Assembly: GCA_007753675.1 (NCBI GenBank)
Contig: CP036432.1
Span: 5,492,394-5,556,393, forward strand
Reading direction: 5' to 3'
Source: Stieleria magnilauensis
GTDB taxonomy: Bacteria > Planctomycetota > Planctomycetia > Pirellulales > Pirellulaceae
Length of the DNA: 64,000 nucleotides
Positions 38,357 through 47,222 of this stretch are shown piece by piece (the first letter of the stretch is position 1; each line of letters opens with the position of its first letter). The translations under genes were made by a program, and so were the position numbers. Under the pieces are notes generated by a model. The model worked only from the letters and a program-made list of their open reading frames with translations. It was not told the DNA's origin and ran no database searches.

Positions 38357-39577
38357 CTATTCGGCGTGGTACTTCAAATTGGCAAGTACGGTCTCAGGCT
38401 CTTCAAACTCGTACTCGATCCTCTCGCCGTCGCGAACTTGGCGAATACCTTCCAACACGATCTTCTCACCCGCCTCCAAGCCTTCGGCGACCAGAAAGAT
38501 GTCGTCCTTTTCGTTTTGAATCACGATCTCTCTTTGATGCACCACGCCGTCTTCGTCGATCACATAAACGTACTTCTTGGCCAAGATCTCAAAGGTCGCA
38601 CGCTGGGGGATGACGATCGCATCCTTTTCGACCTCGTGAATCAGCACCGTCCCGGTCTGACCGTGGCGTAGCAACCCTTCGGGGTTGGGGAAATCTGCGC
38701 GAAACGCAATGTTTCCAGTTTCGCTGTCAAAGTCGGCTTCGATTGCACCAATCTTCCCGGGATGGCCAAAAACCGTATGGTTGGCAAGCTTTAGTTGCAC
38801 GTTCAATCTGTCTTGACCCTGCCCGGCATTCATTGCCGCTTGATACTCCAAATAGCGGGATTCCGGAACGTTGAAGTAGACCCACATCACGCTGTTGTCG
38901 GACATCGTCGTCAACATCGCACCTTCATCGACGAGGCTCCCTTCCTGTTCGTGCAACCGGTCGACGATGCCATCGAATGGTGCTTTGATGTCAGTAAAAT
39001 TCATTTCCGCCTGTGCCAACTTGACGTTGGCAAGCGCTTTGGCGAGCTTCGCCTTCGACAGCTTTAGCTCCTGCGGCGACACGATGTTTTGCTGCACCAG
39101 ACTTTCAGTGTTGTCGTATTCGACCTGGGCCAATTGAGCTTCGGCCAGGTCAGCATCGAGTCGTGCTTCGTAGAGAGTTGACTGGATACGAAACATCGTC
39201 TGGCCCGCTTGGACCTTTTGGCCCTCGCTCACACCAATCTCTTTCAAGTAGCCGCTCTCGAGCGAGCAAATTTCGATGTGTCGACGGGAGTGTATTTGGC
39301 AAACGTATTGCTGTGTCAACATCACGTCTTTGGCAACCGGGCTGGTCACGGTGATTCTGTGTTGAGCGTGATGCTCACCACCGCTGTGTTCGCCTGCCGA
39401 GTGTTGTTCGCCGTCGTGCAGGGGCAATTCGTGCGAACCAGTGGAGTCATCAACGTGCTCCCTTCCCGAGTCATGTGATCCGAAAGATTCGTGATAGGTT
39501 TCTTTCAGCTTGTCAACACTCGCCATCGAAAGAGAACCGATCGCGAAGAGTGCTGCTACAATCAATTTGACACGCAT
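38357..39577 (-). CDS. RND efflux periplasmic adaptor (membrane fusion protein)
   Basis: About 406 residues. Start ATG 39577 follows AAGGA at 10 nt and begins a signal peptide (VKLIVAALFAIGSLSMA); ATG 39601 is an alternative. The mature N-terminus is His-rich: ten histidines within about 45 residues. It is followed by a lipoyl-like domain (VSEGQKVQAGQTMF), an alpha-hairpin (AEAQLAQVEYDN ... AKLAKALANVKLAQ), the second lipoyl half (IKAPFDGIVDRL), a beta-barrel and a membrane-proximal domain. It bridges the pump encoded downstream (76 bp gap) to the outer-membrane factor encoded divergently at 41437. The His-rich segment could bind metal, but this is inference. Confidence 0.93.
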   Translation of the reverse strand: MRVKLIVAALFAIGSLSMASVDKLKETYHESFGSHDSGREHVDDSTGSHELPLHDGEQHSAGEHSGGEHHAQHRITVTSPVAKDVMLTQQYVCQIHSRRHIEICSLESGYLKEIGVSEGQKVQAGQTMFRIQSTLYEARLDADLAEAQLAQVEYDNTESLVQQNIVSPQELKLSKAKLAKALANVKLAQAEMNFTDIKAPFDGIVDRLHEQEGSLVDEGAMLTTMSDNSVMWVYFNVPESRYLEYQAAMNAGQGQDRLNVQLKLANHTVFGHPGKIGAIEADFDSETGNIAFRADFPNPEGLLRHGQTGTVLIHEVEKDAIVIPQRATFEILAKKYVYVIDEDGVVHQREIVIQNEKDDIFLVAEGLEAGEKIVLEGIRQVRDGERIEYEFEEPETVLANLKYHAE

Positions 39578-39745
39578 TGAAGGGAGTTTCCTTGAATTCA
39601 TGGGGAAGTTGGTGTGAAGGGACGTCAGCCGACAACCGACAACCGACTGGTTTGAAAAGCGATCTCGGCGGTCGCGAGATGAACGGCCCGACCACCGCCT
39701 TGGCGGGGCACCGCAACCTCATCGAGAAACGCACAGCCTTTCCGC

Positions 39746-39761
39746 TGCATCATCCGTGCCA
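39746..39761 (-). promoter_or_regulatory. Putative sigma-54 promoter (-24/-12) of the adaptor-pump-regulator operon
   Basis: Read on the minus strand, TGGCACGGATGATGCA matches the -24 consensus TGGCACG exactly and has GC at the required 12-base spacing from GG; the -12 box is ATGCA rather than TTGCA. Transcription would start near 39735, about 158 nt before the adaptor ATG. The operon itself encodes a sigma-54 activator. Confidence 0.6.
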
Positions 39762-39959
39762 ATCCTGTTTTCCAGATCCCCGTCGACCCGAAAGAGATGG
39801 TGTTTTGCCTGGGATTTCGCAGCAAATTCGTCATCGAAGCTAGTGCAAAAAAATACACGTTTTGGTCGACATCTGCAAGGATTTGCGCGGCTGCGGCAAG
39901 CGTTTGCACATGCCATTGCCAGACGCCCCTCCGCAGTGAGGCTGGCACGAGACGCAGCA

Positions 39960-40691
39960 TCAGCCCACGTTTTGAGGCCGCCGAACGAGACGTTTTTGCC
40001 CCAGATGCCCTAAGGACTCGACGATCGTGTCCGCCGCGTCGTCGAGTGAGAGATCACCAACGTTGACGACCAAATCGTACAAGTGCGGATCGGAAGCTTT
40101 CTGATGAAAGTGCTCTTTGATGTAGACGTCACGATTGTGATCTGTCTCGGCAACAAACCGACAGGCCTCTCTCTCGCCAAGCCCTCGCTTACGCATCACT
40201 TGAGCGACGCGAAAATCCATCGGGGCGACGATCCGCACGGACAGACCGTGATCGCGGGGCAAGATAAAGCGAGCGCCACGGCCGACGATGACCACTTTGC
40301 CGTGCGTGGCAGCCAACAACAACAACTTGGCAACTCGGTGGGTGTAGGTCGATTCAGAAAATCCAAGCCCTCCGATTCGCGAGGTGATGATTGAACTGAG
40401 CCAGTTTTCGTGACGTTCATCGACACGACTGATCAGGCAACGCGGTGTGCCGTAGTGTTGGTGCATGTAATCGACGATTTCCTGGTCCAGTAAATCCCAC
40501 TGCATTCGCTCGGCGACCTTTTGGGCGATCTCGCTGCCGCAAGCACCGGTTTCGCGGGACAATGCCAAGTAGGGGCCCACTTGGTTTGGCAGGTCACGCG
40601 CGGCCAGTCGGCGGTGAGTCTTTTCGGCTTGAACCCACTTGAAGATGTTGCTCTCTACTTTGTGTTCGATGGCGGGGACGTGTAGTACCAC
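39960..40691 (-). CDS. Cytidylate kinase-like family protein
   Basis: 243 residues. The N-terminal part carries LSRETGACGSEIAQKVAERM, the P-loop-like region typical of the cytidylate kinase-like family (AAK_33), followed by WDLLDQEIVDY. The middle GKVVIVGRGARFILP and VRIVAPMDFRVAQVMRKRG correspond to later conserved blocks. It probably phosphorylates a nucleotide or acts as a regulatory NTP-binding protein; specificity is not established. GTG 40691 follows AGGAA at 9 nt, and an upstream small ORF stops four bases before it. It lies upstream of the efflux adaptor on the same strand, 382 bp away with the promoter at 39746-39761 between, so it may be transcribed separately. Confidence 0.85.
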   Translation of the reverse strand: MVLHVPAIEHKVESNIFKWVQAEKTHRRLAARDLPNQVGPYLALSRETGACGSEIAQKVAERMQWDLLDQEIVDYMHQHYGTPRCLISRVDERHENWLSSIITSRIGGLGFSESTYTHRVAKLLLLAATHGKVVIVGRGARFILPRDHGLSVRIVAPMDFRVAQVMRKRGLGEREACRFVAETDHNRDVYIKEHFHQKASDPHLYDLVVNVGDLSLDDAADTIVESLGHLGQKRLVRRPQNVG

Positions 40692-40694
40692 GGG

Positions 40695-40955
40695 TCAGTT
40701 CCTTTGCTGGGGACACGGTTGGGTGATTTGACCATCGCGGGGAGAGCACGTGACGGACCAAATCACGAGACGGTGGCCACCAGCGGCGCGGTTCACCAGA
40801 GATTCTTCCATAAGCGGCGCCGCTGCACCGCCTTGCGGTGATTCAATAAAGTAGAGACAACCGTTTTCGCTGGTGCTCCGGATGAAGCAATCCGTTGCAG
40901 ACAAGTGCCAGCCTCTGCAGCCCTGCTCGACCATCGAAACCCTAACTGACGGCAT
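40695..40955 (-). CDS. Possible small Cys-containing protein coupled to the cytidylate kinase-like gene
   Basis: An 86-residue frame from ATG 40955 (a TTG at 40997 would extend it). Its sequence, with GCRGWHLSATDCFIRST and CLYFIESPQGG, reads like a folded small protein with several Cys. It stops four bases before the GTG of the cytidylate kinase-like gene, and the ribosome-binding site of that gene lies inside its last codons, suggesting translational coupling. No family is recognised. Confidence 0.4.
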   Translation of the reverse strand: MPSVRVSMVEQGCRGWHLSATDCFIRSTSENGCLYFIESPQGGAAAPLMEESLVNRAAGGHRLVIWSVTCSPRDGQITQPCPQQRN

Positions 40956-41436
40956 CGCAACATCCGTCGCGCGACAGATTATGTATTGGTCCCCCAAAGT
41001 CTCGGTGGCTCACACGACAGGCCAATCGTCTCGACACGCGCCTCGACCCGGCATTTTCGTAGTGATTGGCATCAGACTTGCTCCTGAGTCAACACGATGC
41101 AACTCGATCAAACCGACTTCGTTTGGTATCTGTGTGAAATCGTTCGCCGGATCTTGCCTGGCTGTCTCGTCGTTGCCGTGGCGACGATTGCAATCCTGCC
41201 GGTGCAGGAAGAGAGGCGATGACCGGCAGAGTCAACGCAAACGAATCGTTCGAAACAGTCATTCTGCAAATTTTGGCACAGTCGAGAGGAATCGGCTAAC
41301 CTGATCAATCCAATACAACCGGTAGGGCGATAACCACCGTACCCAATCGGCTCCACGCATCCAGTGGAGCCGAACGAATTGAATGTGCAAAGTCGCTCGG
41401 CAGGACGCCATCACGCGAAGGTCATCAAGGACGAAC
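40956..41436. other. Divergent intergenic region of the efflux locus
   Basis: About 480 bp between the small ORF and the TolC-like gene. It contains the plus-strand sigma-54 promoter match at 41067-41082 and, on the minus strand near 40902-40917, a second TGGCAC with GC one base too close for a proper -12 box. No gene or clear operator palindrome was recognised. Confidence 0.5.
41067..41082 (+). promoter_or_regulatory. Putative sigma-54 promoter (-24/-12) of the outer-membrane factor gene
   Basis: TGGCATCAGACTTGCT keeps the invariant GG and GC dinucleotides at correct spacing, with a perfect TTGCT -12 box and one mismatch in TGGCA(C). Transcription would begin near 41093 and give a leader of about 340 nt before ATG 41437. 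Confidence 0.6.
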
Positions 41437-43338
41437 ATGAACCGGAATCGCTCACCACTGCATACTTTACCGATTCGTGAACGAAGTGAGCCGGACGAGG
41501 CCGGGGGCCCGTCCGAGTCGCTGATGCATGATCGACACGCGTCTTCATCCACGACATGCTGCGGTCGCCAACGGAGCAAACGCAGGAAACGCGTCGTGCT
41601 CTCAACGCTGTTTTGCGTCACCTTGCTGACCACTTCCGGTTGCGGCATCCCAGGACTGAGGTGCGCGAAACCGGGGCCGGCCATGCCGTCGGCCTACGCC
41701 TGGAACAACAGCATCCCGTTCTGGAGTTCCAACCCGGTATCGACATCGGCCGTTGACGCCGCTCCTGACATGTCTCAGGACGATGCGGCAACTCTCCATC
41801 CCCCCCAACAGTCCGAGTCATTCGCGGATTTCATCCAATCAGCCAGCTTTGTGCGACCGGCTGAACAAGATGAAGAAACGCTGACGGGCATGGATGAAGC
41901 AAACAGGGAAATTGAATCCGAAGGGGACGGCCAAAAGGATGATTCGACCGACGCCACGGGCACATCGTCCGGCGGCCCCGACTTCGGCATGATCGATACG
42001 GATGTCGGACCAAGCGACAGCAATGTTGACATCGCACCGTTTGAAAATTCGGCACGGTTGCCACAGGGTATCTTCTATAGCGACCCGTATTTGCTAAGCC
42101 TGATTAGCGAAACGCTGTCAGGGAACCAGGAATTGAATATCCTGTCCGAAGAAATCCGAATTGCGCACAACGAAAGCTATGCTCGTAGCGGCGAGTACCG
42201 ACCTTTCGTGACACTGGGTGCGGGCGCAGGATTTGAAAAAACCGGTCGTCACACCCGCGCCGGTGCCGTCGAACATCAACTCGAAGTGGCACCTGGAACC
42301 GAGTTTCCCGATCCGCTCGGTGACTTCGCCTTCGGTGCAAATGCCTCCTGGGAGCTGGACATCTGGAAGAAGCTCCGCAATTCGCAGCGTGCCGCCGCGA
42401 TGCGCTACCTCGGAACCCAAGAGGGCCGAAACTACATCATCACTCGCGTCGTCGCCGAGGTCGCAGAGAACTACTATCGGCTGCTTTCGTTGGACAACCG
42501 TCTGCAGATTTTGCAATCGACGATCGACATTCAACAGCAGAGCCTAAAAGTTGCCAAAGCCAAGAAAGCCGCCGGGCGCGGAACCGAACTGGCCGTTCAG
42601 CGTTTCCAAGCCGAAGTCCAGAAGAACCTCAGCGAACGATCTCTGATCGCCCAGGAGATCGTCGAAGTCGAAAACCGGATCAACTTTCTGGCCGGCCGTT
42701 ATCCGCAGCCCGTCGAACGGATCCAGGGTGAATTTGTGGATCTGAACTTGACCACGCTTGGGGCCGGCATTCCCTCAGAGTTGCTGCTGAACCGAGCCGA
42801 TATCCGCGAAGCCGAACGACAGGTCGCCGCTGCGGGATTGGATGTCAAGGTTGCCAGAGCACGGTTTTATCCTTCGCTCAGCTTGACCGCCGGACTCGGT
42901 TGGAACGCCTTCAGCACCGGCTATCTGTTCCGAACGCCAGAGTCCTTGCTCTACGGGATGGCCGGTGAACTGGTTGGACCACTGATCAACAAACGAGCGA
43001 TCAAGGCTGACTATTGCAGCGCCAACGCGGCTCAGTTGCAGGCGATTTATAATTACCAACAGACCGTTCTCCAAGCCCACATCGAAGTCGTCAACCAGAT
43101 CACCAAGGTGGAGAACTACCGGCGCAGCATCGAGGTCAAGAAACGGCAGCTCGCATCTCTACAAGCTTCCGTCGACGCGGCCAACAAACTGTTTCAAAAC
43201 GCAAGAGCTGAATACGTCGAAGTCCTGTTGGCTCAACGAGAGTTGATGGAAGCCAAGATGGTTTTGGTGGAAACAAAGAACGAACAACTCTCGGCAATCG
43301 TCAACGCCTACCAGGCACTCGGCGGCGGTGGTTTTTAG
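41437..43338 (+). CDS. TolC/NodT-family outer-membrane efflux lipoprotein
   Basis: 633 residues. AAGGA lies 5 nt before ATG 41437. A long basic n-region leads to a hydrophobic stretch and a lipobox (LTTSG-C69), so the protein is probably lipid-anchored; an alternative ATG at 41524 gives a shorter n-region. Residues about 75-205 form an acidic, Ser/Pro-rich linker unusual for the family. Two outer-membrane efflux repeats follow, with IFYSDPYLLSLI, WELDIWKKLRNSQRAA, and later ARARFYPSLSLTAGLGW and EYVEVLLAQRELMEA. It forms the trimeric exit duct for the pump and adaptor encoded on the opposite strand, completing a tripartite RND system. Possible sigma-54 control from 41067-41082. Confidence 0.93.
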   Translation: MNRNRSPLHTLPIRERSEPDEAGGPSESLMHDRHASSSTTCCGRQRSKRRKRVVLSTLFCVTLLTTSGCGIPGLRCAKPGPAMPSAYAWNNSIPFWSSNPVSTSAVDAAPDMSQDDAATLHPPQQSESFADFIQSASFVRPAEQDEETLTGMDEANREIESEGDGQKDDSTDATGTSSGGPDFGMIDTDVGPSDSNVDIAPFENSARLPQGIFYSDPYLLSLISETLSGNQELNILSEEIRIAHNESYARSGEYRPFVTLGAGAGFEKTGRHTRAGAVEHQLEVAPGTEFPDPLGDFAFGANASWELDIWKKLRNSQRAAAMRYLGTQEGRNYIITRVVAEVAENYYRLLSLDNRLQILQSTIDIQQQSLKVAKAKKAAGRGTELAVQRFQAEVQKNLSERSLIAQEIVEVENRINFLAGRYPQPVERIQGEFVDLNLTTLGAGIPSELLLNRADIREAERQVAAAGLDVKVARARFYPSLSLTAGLGWNAFSTGYLFRTPESLLYGMAGELVGPLINKRAIKADYCSANAAQLQAIYNYQQTVLQAHIEVVNQITKVENYRRSIEVKKRQLASLQASVDAANKLFQNARAEYVEVLLAQRELMEAKMVLVETKNEQLSAIVNAYQALGGGGF

Positions 43339-43483
43339 TACAGGGCCAGCTCTCACTCAACTTGCCCAGCGTACGTACAATTGACATCGAGTTCCGATCT
43401 GAAGGTGGGTTTTGTCGAGGCTGCACCAACATCGATCGCGGAGCGAGGCCGACTCGTGCTCCGTGTCACCTTGCGTTTCGGGT

Positions 43484-43560
43484 AGGGGGTATTGGACGAG
43501 GCGACGAGCCTTGCCATTATGCCGACTGCAGAGGACGCGTCGCCTCGTCCACTACCCGAA
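43484..43560. repeat. REP-like palindrome (family 2)
   Basis: The arms ggacgaggcgacgag and ctcgtccactaccc are separated by a spacer of about 30 bp closely resembling that of the 28612-28680 copy (ttgccaNNatgccgac). It lies between the convergent efflux lipoprotein and GH32 genes. Confidence 0.78.
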
Positions 43561-43580
43561 AATTGAGCTAACACGGAACA

Positions 43581-45641
43581 CTAATTGTCCCCGATAGGGT
43601 GCCAAATGCTGTCCAGGACGTGCAGCGTTGTCGCGGTGACTTGGGCCGATTCGTCGCCGGCGAAGACTTCGATCGTCGGCTTTTGGCCGGACGGAAAAAT
43701 GCGGTCGCTAATCACGGCTTCGCCATCGTTGATGAACACTTCGATCGAAGACCGATCCACCAACAGCCGCAGTGAGACTTCGCCATCGAGGACGCGAGCC
43801 GGCGCTTCGTGGCGTCCCGCAAACGCCTGATGAAAGGCAACATTGCCGGATTTCCGCCGATCCACGTAGACCGCACCCGGCTCGCGATCGTAGCCGACTT
43901 CGGTGAATTCATCGTCGCCGGTGCGAATGCGAAGCCCGACCGAGCGAGCGGTGCCGGGCTTCAACGTCGTCTCAAGCTCAAACACCCTGTCCGTCAGTTC
44001 GCCCGGCTTGGTCACCGCGACCGGCGGCCAAGTCGCCCCGTGTGTCTGGATCGATCGACTGTGAACGCGCAGCTGCTGCAGTTCTTTCACCGGTCGTTGC
44101 ACCAGGACGTAACCACCGGAGTCATCGCCACCGGAGTCATCGCGACCCGGTGTCTTCCGTAAACTCAACGTGCGTGGCACCGACATGCAGCTGCGCCAGG
44201 GGGACGTCGGGACGAGACAGGTTTGCCAATTGTTGAACCAACCGATCCAGATGCGGCGTCCATCGGACTGCGGGATGTCGGACCAACTCACCGGCGCGTA
44301 AAAGTCTCTTCCGAAGTCGACCCACTTGGCCTCCTGCGTCGCCGTGAACCGGGTGCCGTCGAAATGGCCGACGAAGTACTCGCCGCCACTGCCGCCGGCC
44401 ACGCTGCCGCTTCCCATGTCGACCTCCAGCACCCACAACGTCTTTCCCTCGCCGCCTTCGACCGGCAATTCGAACAGGTCCGGACATTCCCAGTTCGACT
44501 TTTGTGCCACACCCGCGGGACCGAAACGACTCAGTTCGCTCCAGTCTTTCAGATTCTTCGACGCATACAACACCACGACTTTTTCTTTGGCGAGCGAGAC
44601 GACCATGACCCAGCGACCGGTCGCTTCGTGCCAGAACACTTTGGGATCACGAAAGTCGGGGTTGTCGATATCCAGCACCGGGTTACCGGCGTACTTCGTC
44701 CAGGTCCTACCGTTGTCGTTGCTGTAGGCCAGATTTTGAACCTGTTTGCCGTTGCCGTGACCGGTATAGATCGCCACCATCGCGGGCTGGTCCCCGCGGC
44801 GGAATCCCGAGCTGTTGTGATGATCTACCACACAGCAACCGCTGAATGCCATGATGCCGTCGGCTTCGGGAATCGCCAGCGGCAGGTGTTGCCAGTGGGT
44901 CAGGTCGGCGCTGACGGCGTGGCCCCAACTCATGTGGCCCCACGAGTTACCCGCGGGATTGTATTGGTAGAACAGGTGATACTCGCCGTCATGAAACACC
45001 AGCCCGTTGGGATCATTCATCCAATTGATTTCAGGGCTGAAGTGATATTGCGGCCGCAGCGGCTCGCGCAGGTAGTCGGCCGATTGTCGATACTTGGCGA
45101 GCTGGTGCTCCAGATCAAAACGTTTCGGCGGATCGTCGGTCTGGACCAGATGATCGACTAGCAGATGGCCCCATCCGCCGGTCGCACGGTCATAGATGCG
45201 AACACGCGCTTGCCGCCCCGCAAACTCCCCCACGTCCCAAGACGACCATTGCAGTTCCTCCGACTCGGCCCCGCTGGCAACACGCACCGATTTGCCGTCG
45301 ACCAGCAATTCGATACCGACGCTGTCTTGCCGGGCACCGCCGCCGATCAAAAACGCCAGATGGCGGCGCCCGATCGTAAACGGGGGACTGGTGGCGGTCC
45401 CGGTCGTCGCGTCTCCTCCCACGAACGTGTTGATCAGACCCTGACCGCGAAATCCTGACACCGGCATTTGATTGGCAAGGGTGCCAGATGCCGGCTGCGC
45501 ACCAAACGCGTCCCCCGTGATCGTCCATTCGCCGTAGGAATCGGATTCGAAATCATCGATCAACAAATCGTCAGCGATCACCGCGTGGCTCGAACAGACC
45601 GATGCGACGATCACGACGAACAGGATTTTCACAACGCTCAT
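43581..45641 (-). CDS. Glycoside hydrolase family 32 protein (levanase/invertase-like), secreted
   Basis: 686 residues. ATG 45641 follows AAGGA at 10 nt and starts a signal peptide (VVKILFVVIVASVCSS). An extra beta-sandwich-like domain (about 25-180; LLIDDFESDSYGEW, RVRIYDRATGGWGHLLVD) precedes the catalytic five-bladed propeller. GH32 motifs are INWMNDPNG (nucleophile Asp), FRDPKVF (transition-state Asp) and ECPDLF (acid/base Glu). A C-terminal beta-sandwich ends in SSIEVFINDGE. It should hydrolyse beta-fructosides such as levan, inulin or sucrose outside the cytoplasm. The fructokinase gene lies upstream in the same operon. Confidence 0.95.
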   Translation of the reverse strand: MSVVKILFVVIVASVCSSHAVIADDLLIDDFESDSYGEWTITGDAFGAQPASGTLANQMPVSGFRGQGLINTFVGGDATTGTATSPPFTIGRRHLAFLIGGGARQDSVGIELLVDGKSVRVASGAESEELQWSSWDVGEFAGRQARVRIYDRATGGWGHLLVDHLVQTDDPPKRFDLEHQLAKYRQSADYLREPLRPQYHFSPEINWMNDPNGLVFHDGEYHLFYQYNPAGNSWGHMSWGHAVSADLTHWQHLPLAIPEADGIMAFSGCCVVDHHNSSGFRRGDQPAMVAIYTGHGNGKQVQNLAYSNDNGRTWTKYAGNPVLDIDNPDFRDPKVFWHEATGRWVMVVSLAKEKVVVLYASKNLKDWSELSRFGPAGVAQKSNWECPDLFELPVEGGEGKTLWVLEVDMGSGSVAGGSGGEYFVGHFDGTRFTATQEAKWVDFGRDFYAPVSWSDIPQSDGRRIWIGWFNNWQTCLVPTSPWRSCMSVPRTLSLRKTPGRDDSGGDDSGGYVLVQRPVKELQQLRVHSRSIQTHGATWPPVAVTKPGELTDRVFELETTLKPGTARSVGLRIRTGDDEFTEVGYDREPGAVYVDRRKSGNVAFHQAFAGRHEAPARVLDGEVSLRLLVDRSSIEVFINDGEAVISDRIFPSGQKPTIEVFAGDESAQVTATTLHVLDSIWHPIGDN

Positions 45642-45695
45642 TGGCAAAATTTCCTTGGGCGGCTCGCAGGTCTGTCAGATCAGCAAACCGGGCAT

Positions 45696-46583
45696 TCAGG
45701 GTTTCATCAATTCGTCGGGAAACGTCATCGTCGCGCCCGGTTGTGAACACACATACGACGCCACCGCGATCGCATTTCGGTTGACGGTGTCGATGTCTTG
45801 CCCGCCGAGCAGCCCCAGGGTGATCGCGGCGGTGAAGGCATCGCCCGCGCCGACGGTGTCCGCCACCTCGGTGGGAATCCCCGGAAGATCGCTGACCTCG
45901 CTGTCGGAAACGATGGCCGCGCCATCCGCCCCGCGTGTCAACGCGACGTAACGCAACTGATGCCGCGCGGCCAGTTGCCGCATCACGTCCACGTCGTCGC
46001 CGGACAAGCCGCTGATCCGGGCGAGTCGAGGCAGCTCGTCGTCATTGAGTTTGAGCACATTGGCCAGTGCGAGCGATTGCTGGATGACGGAATCGTCGTA
46101 AAAGGGCTCTCGCAGATTCACGTCTAGAATCCGCAGCGCCGATTCCGGTGTCGCCTGGACGAACTGGTTGATCGTTTGGCGTGACGTTTCACTGCGTTGT
46201 CCGAGGGTGCCGAAGCAGACCGCGTCGCACTGCGCCGCGACCTTGCCCAAGGCATCGCTGCAGACCAGATGATCCCAGGCCGAATCGTCGGCAAAGTGAT
46301 AGCTTGCCTTGCCATCATCATCGAGCTGGACGTCGACTTTTCCGGTCGCGTGTTGATTGACCTGCAACACCGAGGTGTCGACGCCGCGTTGTTTCAGCGA
46401 TTCGATCGCCTTGCGTCCCAAATCGTCCTCCCCGACGGCACTGACCATCGACACCGCAGCGGCGCCACGCGACAACTCCGACGTGCTGCACGAAAAATTG
46501 GCCGGGGCACCTCCAAAACGGGGTCCATCAGGAAAAACATCCCAAAGAATTTCACCAATCCCAACAACCTGATGCACAACCAT
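45696..46583 (-). CDS. PfkB-family carbohydrate kinase, probable fructokinase
   Basis: 295 residues. PfkB signatures are GGAPANFSC near the N-terminus and DTVGAGDAFTAAI with the catalytic Asp near the C-terminus. The length and the N-terminal IGEILWDVFPDG are typical of bacterial fructokinases. It should phosphorylate fructose in the cytoplasm. The GH32 gene follows 54 bp downstream, so the pair forms a small fructan/sucrose utilisation unit: extracellular hydrolysis, then phosphorylation; no transporter is next to them. The start is among GTG 46586, ATG 46583 and GTG 46577, near a GAGGAG box; ATG is chosen. Confidence 0.92.
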   Translation of the reverse strand: MVVHQVVGIGEILWDVFPDGPRFGGAPANFSCSTSELSRGAAAVSMVSAVGEDDLGRKAIESLKQRGVDTSVLQVNQHATGKVDVQLDDDGKASYHFADDSAWDHLVCSDALGKVAAQCDAVCFGTLGQRSETSRQTINQFVQATPESALRILDVNLREPFYDDSVIQQSLALANVLKLNDDELPRLARISGLSGDDVDVMRQLAARHQLRYVALTRGADGAAIVSDSEVSDLPGIPTEVADTVGAGDAFTAAITLGLLGGQDIDTVNRNAIAVASYVCSQPGATMTFPDELMKP

Positions 46584-46764
46584 CACTCCTCTGCGATTCC
46601 CGTTCGGGTCTGCATGTCCTCCGGAGAAACGCCTTTCGTCTCCGGCACAAAGAACTTCACCCGATCCACTGCAGCACCATCATACCGCAGAAGGAACCCA
46701 GAATTACCGCCCCTCGACCACCGCTCTGTTCAAAACGGCACGGGAGTTGTTTTGCACAGTCCCC

Positions 46765-47079
46765 ATGCACCACAACGAACCGATTCTGCCGACCACCACG
46801 CATGATGGTATTGATTTACCGGATGTCCCGGCCGAGCACTCCCCCCTCGAACGGGCCGCGTGGCAACAGGGTTTGGAGCAGGAGGTTCTTTGGTTGTTGA
46901 CCCAAAAAGCCTCGTCAATTCGCGAAGAAATCTATGATCGGGTCGACGAAATCTTGTTGCGAACCACGTTGGAAGCGACCGGAGGGAACATCAGTCAGGC
47001 GAGTCATCGTCTGGGAATCAGTCGGCCGACGCTGAGAAGCCGGCTTCGCCAACTGAAGATCGAAATGCCGACGTCGTGA
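46765..47079 (+). CDS. Stand-alone Fis-type helix-turn-helix DNA-binding protein
   Basis: 104 residues from ATG 46765. The first 50 residues are acidic and unassigned. The C-terminal half is a Fis/NtrC-type DNA-binding domain (GGNISQASHRLGISRPTLRSRL). It resembles closely the C-terminal domain of the sigma-54 regulator encoded at 52484-53923 (NNISEASNRLGISRPTLRSRI), so the two could bind related sites. It lacks receiver and AAA+ domains and therefore cannot itself activate sigma-54. Divergently oriented to the fructokinase gene, 181 bp apart; whether it regulates it is unknown. Confidence 0.82.
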   Translation: MHHNEPILPTTTHDGIDLPDVPAEHSPLERAAWQQGLEQEVLWLLTQKASSIREEIYDRVDEILLRTTLEATGGNISQASHRLGISRPTLRSRLRQLKIEMPTS

Positions 47080-47196
47080 TCGTGATGGAAAACTTCTTGC
47101 CAAACCTTGCGAAAGACTTTGCCACCGAACACCCGATCAGCTTTGAAGTCTTGGGACGCGATGAAAAAATCGCTCGTCAATCATTGCCCCCCAACC

Positions 47197-47222
47197 GTCG
47201 GACCACCGGTGTGTGGTCCGAC
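47197..47222. terminator. Hairpin in the spacer after the Fis-type gene
   Basis: A perfect 10-bp stem (gtcggaccac / gtggtccgac) with a 6-nt loop. There is no T-run, so it could be a terminator of the upstream gene or an operator. The rest of the 343-bp spacer 47080-47422 shows nothing recognisable. Confidence 0.4.

Noticed and set aside
39625-39960. Minus-strand 111-codon frame upstream of the adaptor
   Set aside because: It overlaps the probable sigma-54 promoter and leader, has no ribosome-binding site and no protein-like pattern.
40902-40917. Third sigma-54 promoter, on the minus strand before the small ORF
   Set aside because: TGGCAC is present but GC is one base too close to GG; sigma-54 promoters require strict spacing.
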